A stretch of 6,511 bases of DNA from Ignavibacteriales bacterium (GTDB lineage: Bacteria > Bacteroidota > Ignavibacteria > Ignavibacteriales > Melioribacteraceae), in contig JAFGID010000294.1 in assembly GCA_016929735.1 (NCBI GenBank), positions 1 to 6,511 on the forward strand, written 5' to 3'. Of the stretch, positions 1 through 6,511 are shown in pieces (position 1 is the first letter of the stretch; every line of letters starts with the position of its first letter). Made by a program: the position numbers and the translations under genes. The notes under the pieces are model-generated. The model saw nothing but the letters and a program-made list of their open reading frames with translations, had not been told where the DNA came from and searched no databases.

Positions 1-1
1 A

Positions 2-1090
2 AAAACAAAAATAGTAGTTATTTTATCCTTAATTTTTATGTTAGGGATATTTATTGGGTGTGAGAAGAAGGATGATGATGTGATTAAAATTGGGGCAAAT
101 CTTCCATTAACCGGCGAAGTAGCTGTTTATGGTCTGAATGATAAAAAAGGTATGGATCTTGCCTTGTCGGAGAGTGATCTAGATATTAAAGTTGAAATAG
201 TATATGAAGATAACAAGGGTACAGCAAAAGATGCTGTTCAGGCAGCAAATAAACTAATGAATGAAGATGTAATTGCTATTATTGATGATGCTATCAGTGG
301 AATAAGTTTAGTAACAATCCCAATATATGAAAAGTCTAAAGTCCCGCTAATTTCAACCGGAGCTACCAATCCAGCCCTATCTGGGATTAGTCCATACTTT
401 TTCAGAATTTGGAATTCAGATGCTGAAGAGGGAGATTTTGCTGCTATATCAGCATATAATGATTTAGGAAAAAAAAATGTAGTTATCTTATACATGAATA
501 GTGATTATGGACTTGGCTTAAAAAATGTTTTCGAGAAAAAATTTATTTATCTTGGTGGTAAAGTTGAATCATCAATTGCATTCGAAGAAAACACAAGAGA
601 CTATAGAGCAATAATAAATCAATTTAGAAATAAAAATTTCGATTTAATTTATATTGTTGGTTATGCACCTCAAACTGGCCCCCTCGTAAAAAATATACGG
701 GAGCAAAAAATTGACGAGACAATATTGACCCCAGTTACAACGGAAGACCAAAAATTTATCGAATTGGCTGGGGAAGCGGCTGAGGGAATCATTTATGTTT
801 TTAATAGAACACCTACAGGACAAAATCATCAGAACTTCGTTTCTGCATATAGAAATAAATATAATGAAGATCCACAACTTTTAACAGATGTGGGATACGA
901 TGCAATTAAGTTAATATTAATGGCGCTTAAAAATGGGGCGAGAAACGGAGATGAAATTAAAAATTTCTTAAAACAAATGGATACTTATGAAGGCGCATCT
1001 GGACTGATTAAATTTGATGAAAATGGTGATGTACACAAACCAATGTTATTAAAAATAGTTAAGAATGGTCAATTCGAAAAATACAATTAG
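2..1090 (+). CDS. Branched-chain amino-acid-type ABC transporter substrate-binding lipoprotein (5' partial)
   Basis: Periplasmic-binding-protein-like lipoprotein of the LivJ/Peripla_BP_6 type, expected to bind an amino acid or similar small solute outside the cytoplasmic membrane. The reading frame is open from base 2, so the true start lies upstream; the ATG at 38 sits inside the signal peptide and is not the start. The visible N-terminus (KTKIVVILSLIFMLGIFIGC) is a basic-then-hydrophobic signal ending in a lipobox, with the acylated Cys encoded at 59-61. The mature part is 343 residues, normal for the family. Family hallmarks include the first-strand motif GANLPLTGEVAVYG (92-133), YEDNKG after the second strand, the ligand-pocket-type STGATNP (353-373), NSDYGLGL at the second lobe and GYDAIKLI near the C-terminus (893-916). 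It ends 9 nt before the radical SAM gene. No permease or ATP-binding subunit is in the window, so it may work with upstream genes or act as a stand-alone sensor. The ligand cannot be told from sequence. Family call is secure; role is open. Confidence 0.5.
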   Translation, partial: KTKIVVILSLIFMLGIFIGCEKKDDDVIKIGANLPLTGEVAVYGLNDKKGMDLALSESDLDIKVEIVYEDNKGTAKDAVQAANKLMNEDVIAIIDDAISGISLVTIPIYEKSKVPLISTGATNPALSGISPYFFRIWNSDAEEGDFAAISAYNDLGKKNVVILYMNSDYGLGLKNVFEKKFIYLGGKVESSIAFEENTRDYRAIINQFRNKNFDLIYIVGYAPQTGPLVKNIREQKIDETILTPVTTEDQKFIELAGEAAEGIIYVFNRTPTGQNHQNFVSAYRNKYNEDPQLLTDVGYDAIKLILMALKNGARNGDEIKNFLKQMDTYEGASGLIKFDENGDVHKPMLLKIVKNGQFEKYN

Positions 1091-1094
1091 GAGA
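1089..1094 (+). promoter_or_regulatory. Shine-Dalgarno site deciding a GTG start
   Basis: AGGAGA lies 5 nt before the GTG at 1100 and overlaps the TAG stop of the upstream gene (1088-1090). It supports GTG as the start. The frame has no ATG until about codon 293, so no ATG start could produce an intact enzyme. Stop/SD overlap suggests translational coupling of the two genes. Confidence 0.5.
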
Positions 1095-1099
1095 TAAGA

Positions 1100-2326
1100 G
1101 TGGAACTTGTATTTAATAATATTAATTCTTTACTAGATAGTTGTAAAAAAGAAATTAATGCAAAAAAGGTAAAAATTGTTTTGTCTAAAATCGAAAATTT
1201 TAGTCCACTTGATGATATAGATATTGGATATTTACTTTTTGCACCTGATGATTATCAAGAAGTAATATTTGAAAAAGCAAAAGAAATAAATCAACTTTTA
1301 TTTGATAAAGTAATAAAATTTTATGGTGTAACATATCTTTCGGATTTTTGTTTGGAAACATGCCGTTATTGTGGTGACAACATTTACAGCAATAGAAAAG
1401 AGTGGGAAAAATTAATCTTTGAAGCAAATAAAGATGGTAAGATTAAATCACCTAAACATTTTTTAACACCCCAGGAATTGAAAGAAGATGTTTTAGCATT
1501 GTTAAATAAATATCCTGGGCTTGAGCAGCTTTGTATTTTATCCGGAGATACACCCACATTAAATGTACCTCGCTGGATAGAGAGTTTAAAAGAAGTTGCG
1601 AGCATTTATGATAAAAAAATTATATTAAATATACCTCCTCTTCATATAAACGCATTTAGAAAAATCAGACAAGCAGTTCCAAACAACAAATTGCAATTTC
1701 GAGTATTCCAAGAAACTTATGATGAAACAATTTACCAAAGGGAACATCCTCATTATGACTATCATGATGATAGAACATTTAAACTTCAGAGAGCAATATT
1801 AAAAGAAAAAAGATTTAATTCTGCAAAAGCTAATTTTTGGGCAAGAGTTTTTTCGCAAGAAAGGGCAATTATCGCTGGTTTTGATGAGTTTGGATTGGGA
1901 GCTTTGTTTGGCTTGAACAATGGATTATTTGGATCTTTCTTTGAAGTAATAGCATTCAAAAGACATTCAGAATTCATGTACAATAAATTTGGATTAGTTC
2001 CCGAAACTATATCGTTTCCCAGATTATTGCCATCTGAGGGAGTGGATTATGTAATACCACGCCGTGTGACCGATTTCGAATATGAAAGAATAATTGCGGT
2101 AACTAAATTATCGGTACCACAAGCTGAACTAATTATTACTTGTCGAGAAACCGCTGAATTTAGAAGAAAAATTAGACCAATTATAAATATTGAAGATTTT
2201 GAAGCAAGACCCGGACCCGGTGGTAATATGGCCAATGATGCATTTTTCCAGATGGAAATCATAGATAGAAGAACAGGAGAAGAAGTAAAAAAGGAGATTG
2301 AAAATGACGGTTATAAGACAATTTAA
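1100..2326 (+). CDS. ThiH/HydG-like radical SAM enzyme (aromatic amino-acid lyase type)
   Basis: Predicted cytoplasmic [4Fe-4S] radical S-adenosylmethionine enzyme of 408 residues in the ThiH/HydG/NosL branch, whose known members cleave tyrosine or tryptophan. Visible features: the family-type lead-in FYGVTYLSDFC; the cluster motif C84-x3-C88-x2-C91 followed by Gly-Asp; SGDTP at 148-152, matching the SAM-binding GE-type motif; YQREHP at 212-217, matching the substrate-side Y-x-E-x-HP block of HydG/ThiH; GFDEFGLGALFGL at 260-272; and the late CRETAEFR block at 348-355. The C-terminus (FFQMEIIDRRTGEEV, then a Gly-Tyr) matches the family tail but stops just where HydG would carry its extra Cys cluster and ThiH its Trp-Asp-Trp end. 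HydG function is therefore unlikely. The GTG start is fixed by AGGAGA. No thiamine (thiS/G/F) or hydrogenase-maturation genes adjoin it, so 2-iminoacetate synthase for thiamine is only one option; a divergent substrate or product is as likely. Family is firm; reaction is inferred. Confidence 0.5.
   Translation: MELVFNNINSLLDSCKKEINAKKVKIVLSKIENFSPLDDIDIGYLLFAPDDYQEVIFEKAKEINQLLFDKVIKFYGVTYLSDFCLETCRYCGDNIYSNRKEWEKLIFEANKDGKIKSPKHFLTPQELKEDVLALLNKYPGLEQLCILSGDTPTLNVPRWIESLKEVASIYDKKIILNIPPLHINAFRKIRQAVPNNKLQFRVFQETYDETIYQREHPHYDYHDDRTFKLQRAILKEKRFNSAKANFWARVFSQERAIIAGFDEFGLGALFGLNNGLFGSFFEVIAFKRHSEFMYNKFGLVPETISFPRLLPSEGVDYVIPRRVTDFEYERIIAVTKLSVPQAELIITCRETAEFRRKIRPIINIEDFEARPGPGGNMANDAFFQMEIIDRRTGEEVKKEIENDGYKTI
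2291..2296 (+). promoter_or_regulatory. Shine-Dalgarno site inside the radical SAM gene's 3' end
   Basis: AAGGAG lies 7 nt before ATG 2304, within the last codons of the upstream gene. It favours ATG 2304 over the in-frame TTG at 2298, which would be only 1 nt from the site. The overlap implies coupled translation. Confidence 0.5.
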
Positions 2327-2696
2327 AAAAGAAGCAAATGAGATAAGTACATATTTTAATTTGTCATTTTTTCAGGTCAAATTAGACAATGAAGGAAGCA
2401 TCGCAGATGAATTTACTTTAAAATTAATTACCCTTGATAAAATTCTAAAATTATATTTTGACTCATATGTTTGTTGCTATTACGAAAAAAATCCTGAAGT
2501 TCTTCTAACTAAGGATGAGATTAAATATTTAAAATCGAAAAAGTATAATAACTTAATTTTTGTTAGGAAATCGATAGAAGATAAAAAGAAAAAATACAAT
2601 TATAAAAGTAAAAGAATAAATGTTTTTTTCTCTGCTGATAGCAAATGGAATGTTAAAAAAAGAATATTAACAAAATTACTTAATAAGGTATTGTAA
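2304..2696 (+). CDS. Small Lys-rich protein of unknown function
   Basis: I do not recognise a family in this 130-residue protein. The start is ATG 2304, placed 7 nt after AAGGAG, so the gene overlaps the radical SAM gene by 23 nt in another frame. No signal peptide or membrane segment is visible, so it is probably cytoplasmic. The N-terminal half (about residues 1-60) is mixed alpha/beta in appearance and carries a Cys-Cys pair at 57-58 in YVCCYYEKNPE. The C-terminal half is strongly basic, with KKKK at 94-97, KSKR at 101-104 and KWNVKKR at 114-120, which could bind nucleic acid or an acidic partner, though no known fold is evident. It is followed after one base by the 1071-residue GHKL protein, so an accessory or partner role to that protein is the most natural guess. 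It is likely a real gene: it has a good ribosome site, and the tight packing on both sides is typical of an operon. Function unknown. Confidence 0.5.
   Translation: MTVIRQFKKEANEISTYFNLSFFQVKLDNEGSIADEFTLKLITLDKILKLYFDSYVCCYYEKNPEVLLTKDEIKYLKSKKYNNLIFVRKSIEDKKKKYNYKSKRINVFFSADSKWNVKKRILTKLLNKVL
2685..2688 (+). promoter_or_regulatory. Weak Shine-Dalgarno site for the GHKL gene
   Basis: AAGG is 9 nt before ATG 2698, a weaker site than those of the neighbouring genes. The preceding stop codon ends 1 nt before this ATG, so termination-reinitiation may supply most ribosomes. Confidence 0.5.
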
Positions 2697-2697
2697 T

Positions 2698-5600
2698 ATG
2701 AAATCCAATGTAAAATTTTATTTAAAATTATTTGAAGGTTTAAGAGATAAGATAAATTTTTTGGTGTATAATAAAATAAAAATGGTAAAAATCGATGATT
2801 ATGATGATTCCACATTAAAAAAATTTAGTTTAATGTTGATGATTAGTCAAGATGCGGGCAAAAACTTTAGTTGGTTGCTTTTGGAAGATCAGAAGAAGGT
2901 TATTATTTCTAAACTAAAAAACCATTTTAACCTCAAATCTTTGAATATATCTTCAGAAGACTTCTTTAAATGTTGGATAAATTTTAAATTTGGTGAATCA
3001 GGTTTGATAAAATACTTTATGGAAACAAACAAGAATACAGAGTTCATAAAAGATTTTAAGGAGGAAACATATTTGATTAAAGAAGGATATGTTAAAGATT
3101 ACGAAAAGCAACCTGAATTGCAAAAAATGAGGGATGATTATAGAGCTAAATTAAAAGAAGCAACTTTTGATCCATTTGTTGAGCTGGAAAACCAATGGGG
3201 ATTCCCAAATGTTGCTTTTTATTATGTTAAGTTACCTAAACTTAAAGATATTGAGTTTGTGGCCATATTTCCTATTCTTACTGAGAAAAAAAGTGATTTT
3301 TTTGAAAAAGCCGATTTTATTTTTTCCTTGGTAAAAAATGCCACTCTCGGGGCAAATTTGATGAAAGAAATTATCGATGAAAATTTAATTGAATTATTTA
3401 AACAGCAAATCAAAACCGCCATAATCTCCATTCTAGTTGATTCTTTTTCTCATAATATAAGCGCACATAGCCTAAATGCTATAATTTGGTTGTATCTTAA
3501 AAGACTTGAAAAGTTAAATGGAAGATTACTTATCAAAGCAGATAAGGATGAATCGCAAAGAACTAATCTTACGAAAAATGTATTGGATCATATTTGTTGC
3601 AGAGAAGGTGAACATAAGAAGAATTGCACCTGCCAAATTGTATCGAATGATGAGATAAAAAATATATCTAAAAAAACATCAAATTATTATGACAAATTAG
3701 GATTGCTTGATTCTACTTATAATGAGAAGTATTTCTCTATGCAAGATATAATTTCATTTGCAGATGAGGATATCATAAGAAGGTTGTTGGATTTTGATGG
3801 AGTAAATTTTGTTGATTACTGCGACGAAGCTAAAAAGATCCCGTCTATTCCAGTCCCACTTGATAACGAGCTAGTATCATTCCTTTCTTATCTTAATGAG
3901 AAATCTGCCTTCTGGAATGGTGTTACAAGGGATATACCATCAGGTGGTTTAATTACAAATTGGTATGAAATACTATACGATTTTGCAAATAATCCTCTGT
4001 TTTTAGGCACAATTGCACACTCAGAAGAGTTACACAGAATAAAAATAAACATTGGTTATAATGATGAACCATCTGAATTTATTAAAATCGACTTAACTTC
4101 TTTATTCGAAGAAATAAATCCACCACAAAATAATGGAATATTAGAAATTTCAGATTACTATAAAATCATTAATGAAATAGAAAATTTCTTAACAAAGATC
4201 GATTTTTCTGAACAAAAAAATCCAAAAGAATTAGAAAATAACGCCGGATTAGAAAAATTACTCAAATCAACTGTATTGAATAATTTATTGGAAAAAATAA
4301 ATAAAGTAAATAATAGCGATTTGTATAATTCATTTATAACCTATATTAGGGAAAAATATAACAATATAATAAAATCATATAATAATCCGAACTACAAATT
4401 TGTTACATTACCTGAAAATTATAAAAGCCTAAGAGAGAAATTATTGGAGGAAAATAAAGTATTCATACCAGGAGGAATCATAGGCAAACATTCTTTGTTT
4501 ACAATATTTGAAAATACTCTTCGAAATGTTAAACATGCAAACATAGAGAAAAATGGTGAGATAGTGTTAAATATTAAGATAGATAAAGTTAATGATAAAC
4601 CATTATTTGAGATTAGTGTATGGCTAAGCAATGATACTAACATAGATAATGAGTCAAAAGAAAAGATAAATAATTCTCTACAAGAACCAATTTTAACGGA
4701 AGATGGTAGGCCGAAACTTGGAGGAACATCACAGGATAAAATATGTGCAGCTATGTTGTTCAATAACTTATTTTCTGAAGTTGAGAGTAATAGTTTTTTC
4801 AAATTGAGTGAAAATAAAAAGATAATGAAACCATGGATAAGTCCAGAAGTTAATAATAAATTTGTAAAACGTAAATTTTTTCTATGGCAAGGCTCATTAA
4901 TTAATTGTCTTAATATTAAACAACTTAGAAAAGAAAAAGATGAAAAAGAATTAATAGAAAATCCAAGTAGATTTATATTTTCAGTTTTCGATTTAAGTGA
5001 TATTGAAAATGAAGATAGGTATTTAATATCGGAAAGTGGAATAATTCGAATACTCGAAAAAAAACAATTACAAAAAAATTCACCTAATAAGGAAGAGTTA
5101 TTTAAAATATGGAATAATAAGTGGATTAAATTTAAAGGAGCTTTGTATCTTGATAAATCAAGCGGTGGTAATACGGAATATTTTTGTCATGTAATTAAGA
5201 AAGAAAACGAAACATGGAGATATGAGCAGCACCTTTGTAAGCCTATAAAACCAAGTGAAAACGATAAAAGCATTATATTTGCTCACGGTGAAATATCCGA
5301 AGATTCATCAAAAGTTTTACAATATAGAAATCACGGTCCATTAGTGGAAAATTATGTAAGGAGTGGAGAGAAACTTCTAGATGGTGAACTTAATTTCTCA
5401 AGAAAGAGCGCAGGTGAACTTATAGAAACTTTACTTACTAAAATAGATGTATATGATAATAGAATTTACAATCGTATAAAAGACAAAAACAAAATTGATT
5501 TATTTAAAAATAATCTTATGCTTAATGTCTACCCTGAAGAGTGTCACGAGAATGGTAAAGGAACAAGCTCATTTACACAATATAATTCTCAGAGTGATGT

Positions 5601-5913
5601 AAATATTGTTATTATACATTTATCTTTCATTGAATCTATGAAAGGTTTTAATGAAAATAATATATCAGAATTCATTACAAAACATTTCACTGGTTTTTTG
5701 AGTGACAACTCAAAAATAATTATTACTACAGGGAGAGGCAGAGGTCTTTGGTGGGATTCACTCAAAAAAGCCGAAACGAGCAAACCAATAGGTATTGAGC
5801 ATATTTTATTCAAACCAATTGATTCATTATTAAATGCTGTTCAAGAAGGGCTTGTTTATCGAGATGATTTTATGGTTAAATATAACTTATTAACAACTAT
5901 TTTCGGTTCTTAG
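2698..5913 (+). CDS. Large GHKL-ATPase protein, histidine-kinase-like with degenerate receiver-like C-terminus
   Basis: Soluble 1071-residue protein with no signal peptide or membrane helix seen. Proposed layout: residues 1-240, unassigned, possibly sensory; an H-box-like SHNISAHSLNAI with H252 and H257, close to the histidine-kinase SHEIRTPLNAI but one residue longer; a Cys/His cluster at 300-312 (C300, C301, H306, C310, C312); a long middle region including TRDIPSGG (410-417) and PLFLGTIAHSEELH; a GHKL N-box FENTLRNVKHA at 604-614 (E605, N606, N610, K612, H613); a degenerate lid/G2 region LGGTSQDKICAAML at 674-687; an unassigned region of about 700-910; and a C-terminal alpha/beta domain at about 915-1071. 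The G1-box DxGxG is not visible; SND at 644-646 sits where it would be expected. The C-terminal domain resembles a receiver (IDVYDNRIYNR, then NIVIIHLSF, IIITTGRGRG, FKPIDSLLNAV), with His974 where the phospho-Asp would be. Likely ATP-binding; kinase activity is uncertain. Alternatively it is a MORC/Hsp90-like ATPase of a conflict system. It is coupled to genes on both sides. Confidence 0.5.
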   Translation: MKSNVKFYLKLFEGLRDKINFLVYNKIKMVKIDDYDDSTLKKFSLMLMISQDAGKNFSWLLLEDQKKVIISKLKNHFNLKSLNISSEDFFKCWINFKFGESGLIKYFMETNKNTEFIKDFKEETYLIKEGYVKDYEKQPELQKMRDDYRAKLKEATFDPFVELENQWGFPNVAFYYVKLPKLKDIEFVAIFPILTEKKSDFFEKADFIFSLVKNATLGANLMKEIIDENLIELFKQQIKTAIISILVDSFSHNISAHSLNAIIWLYLKRLEKLNGRLLIKADKDESQRTNLTKNVLDHICCREGEHKKNCTCQIVSNDEIKNISKKTSNYYDKLGLLDSTYNEKYFSMQDIISFADEDIIRRLLDFDGVNFVDYCDEAKKIPSIPVPLDNELVSFLSYLNEKSAFWNGVTRDIPSGGLITNWYEILYDFANNPLFLGTIAHSEELHRIKINIGYNDEPSEFIKIDLTSLFEEINPPQNNGILEISDYYKIINEIENFLTKIDFSEQKNPKELENNAGLEKLLKSTVLNNLLEKINKVNNSDLYNSFITYIREKYNNIIKSYNNPNYKFVTLPENYKSLREKLLEENKVFIPGGIIGKHSLFTIFENTLRNVKHANIEKNGEIVLNIKIDKVNDKPLFEISVWLSNDTNIDNESKEKINNSLQEPILTEDGRPKLGGTSQDKICAAMLFNNLFSEVESNSFFKLSENKKIMKPWISPEVNNKFVKRKFFLWQGSLINCLNIKQLRKEKDEKELIENPSRFIFSVFDLSDIENEDRYLISESGIIRILEKKQLQKNSPNKEELFKIWNNKWIKFKGALYLDKSSGGNTEYFCHVIKKENETWRYEQHLCKPIKPSENDKSIIFAHGEISEDSSKVLQYRNHGPLVENYVRSGEKLLDGELNFSRKSAGELIETLLTKIDVYDNRIYNRIKDKNKIDLFKNNLMLNVYPEECHENGKGTSSFTQYNSQSDVNIVIIHLSFIESMKGFNENNISEFITKHFTGFLSDNSKIIITTGRGRGLWWDSLKKAETSKPIGIEHILFKPIDSLLNAVQEGLVYRDDFMVKYNLLTTIFGS

Positions 5914-5917
5914 GAGG
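5912..5917 (+). promoter_or_regulatory. Perfect Shine-Dalgarno site overlapping a stop codon
   Basis: AGGAGG lies 6 nt before ATG 5924 and overlaps the TAG (5911-5913) that ends the GHKL gene. It is the strongest ribosome site in the window, supporting the start of the last gene and coupled translation. Confidence 0.5.
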
Positions 5918-5923
5918 TTAATT

Positions 5924-6511
5924 ATGACAAACAATAATTCTAAAATTTTGTTTTTAATTTGGAGATTTAACGATCATGTTTCCCAAGATTGGGATACATA
6001 CAACTGCATCGTAAAATATAAAGAATTTAATGTTTCAAATAATGAAAATAATAAATTTATTGCAATTAAATTACCGAATGAAGAAAAAGGGAATGAAATA
6101 TTTGCTACTATTATAGAACTAGTTAATAGCAAAAAGTCCCCAAATGATAACCTCGTTTTATGTCATGATAAACCCAGTCAAATACAAGATGCAGCAAAAG
6201 AATTAAAATATATCCTATTTGAAGGAAACTCTATATCTCATACAGTACTATATACTAAGTTACTTGTTGGATCAACCTTTAATCCTGACGCTTTTTCTGA
6301 GCATTTAGAAGAATTAAAAACTGATATTTTTAATGATATTTGGAACGAGTATACAAAAAAAAAAGTGTTTGAGGAGGCAAAAGTAAACCTAATTAATCTG
6401 TGGCTCCCGTTTGCTATTGATATACAAGGATTAAGTGAAGTTGAGGAAATTAAAAGAAACGATTACTTGAAGGAAATTTACGCTGACTTAGATAAAGATA
6501 ATTATGTTAAA
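5924..6511 (+). CDS. Unrecognised alpha/beta protein (3' partial)
   Basis: The frame is open from ATG 5924 to the end of the window, giving the first 196 residues; the stop lies beyond. I do not recognise the family. The N-terminus has short hydrophobic strands alternating with likely helices: KILFLIWRF (7-15), KFIAIKL (44-50), DNLVLCHDKP (75-84) and KYILFEGNS (95-103). This looks like a Rossmann-type or other three-layer alpha/beta fold. After about residue 122 it becomes helical and charged (EHLEELKTDIFNDIWNEY, then EEAKVNLINLW). No signal peptide, membrane segment or clear catalytic motif is visible; Cys80-His81 at the end of the third strand is the only suggestive pair. The start is fixed by AGGAGG 6 nt upstream, and the gene follows the GHKL gene by 10 nt. 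Shared transcription suggests it is a partner or output of the GHKL protein, but this is inference. A run of ten A lies in its coding region at 6355-6364. Confidence 0.5.
   Translation, partial: MTNNNSKILFLIWRFNDHVSQDWDTYNCIVKYKEFNVSNNENNKFIAIKLPNEEKGNEIFATIIELVNSKKSPNDNLVLCHDKPSQIQDAAKELKYILFEGNSISHTVLYTKLLVGSTFNPDAFSEHLEELKTDIFNDIWNEYTKKKVFEEAKVNLINLWLPFAIDIQGLSEVEEIKRNDYLKEIYADLDKDNYVK

Noticed and set aside
38..40. ATG at 38 as the start of the binding-protein gene
   Set aside because: It would remove the basic and first hydrophobic part of the lipoprotein signal; the frame stays open to base 2, so the gene is simply cut by the window edge.
238..877. Minus-strand open frames within the binding-protein gene
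   Set aside because: The plus strand encodes a clear Peripla_BP_6 protein across this region; the antisense frames show no motifs and reflect AT-rich base composition.
2298..2300. TTG at 2298 as the start of the 130-residue protein
   Set aside because: It is 1 nt from AAGGAG, too close; ATG 2304 in the same frame has a normal 7-nt spacing.
1100..2326. Assignment as HydG (FeFe-hydrogenase maturase)
   Set aside because: The protein ends before the C-terminal Cys cluster that HydG needs, and there are no hydE or hydF genes nearby.
4419..4802. 127-codon open frame on the minus strand
   Set aside because: It lies wholly within the GHKL coding region that carries the N-box and lid, has no ribosome site evident, and reads as a shadow of that gene.
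6355..6364. Run of ten A (and nine A at 469-477) as phase-variation switches
   Set aside because: Both keep the frame intact, and long A runs are expected in a genome this AT-rich; nothing else suggests programmed slippage.
1..6511. CRISPR array, tRNA/rRNA, insertion sequence, intergenic terminator or promoter
   Set aside because: The genes leave at most 10 nt between them; no direct repeat array, transposase motif or RNA-gene signature was seen, and any promoter or terminator must lie outside the window.

Overview
This is a strongly AT-rich bacterial window (roughly 30% GC by eye) packed with five same-strand genes. The gaps are 9 nt, a 23-nt overlap, 1 nt and 10 nt, so it reads as one operon segment. 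It is cut at both ends: the first gene lacks its start codon and the last lacks its stop. Good Shine-Dalgarno sites precede three of the four visible starts. A lipoprotein signal and an acidic stretch after the lipid-bearing Cys fit a low-GC diderm such as the Bacteroidota/Ignavibacteria group. Taxonomy is a weak inference, because SD use this clear is less typical of core Bacteroidota.

Layout. (1) 2-1090: a LivJ-like (Peripla_BP_6) amino-acid-type substrate-binding lipoprotein. (2) 1100-2326, GTG start: a radical SAM enzyme of the ThiH/HydG aromatic-amino-acid-lyase type. It has a CX3CX2C cluster motif but no C-terminal HydG-type Cys cluster, and no thiamine or hydrogenase genes are beside it. 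(3) 2304-2696: a small, Lys-rich protein of unknown function. (4) 2698-5913: a 1071-residue soluble protein with a GHKL (histidine-kinase-like) ATPase core, a histidine-kinase-like H-box, a Cys/His cluster, and a C-terminal domain that looks like a degenerate response-regulator receiver. (5) 5924-6511+: the first 196 residues of an unrecognised alpha/beta protein behind a perfect AGGAGG.

Reading of the whole. A solute-binding lipoprotein, a small-molecule-forming radical SAM enzyme and a large, highly altered signalling-type ATPase are translationally coupled with two orphan proteins. None of the usual partners is inside the window: no ABC permease or ATPase, no thiS/thiG/thiF, no hydE/hydF, no DNA-binding response regulator. 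The three-gene block 2304-6511+ (small protein, GHKL protein, alpha/beta protein) is the best candidate for an undescribed system, possibly signalling or conflict-related. The first two genes may belong to it or may be a separate metabolic module sharing the transcript. That functional linkage is inference from spacing and has not been tested. [Form note: the original answer gave no feature confidence values; the uniform 0.5 is a placeholder required by the schema, not an estimate.]
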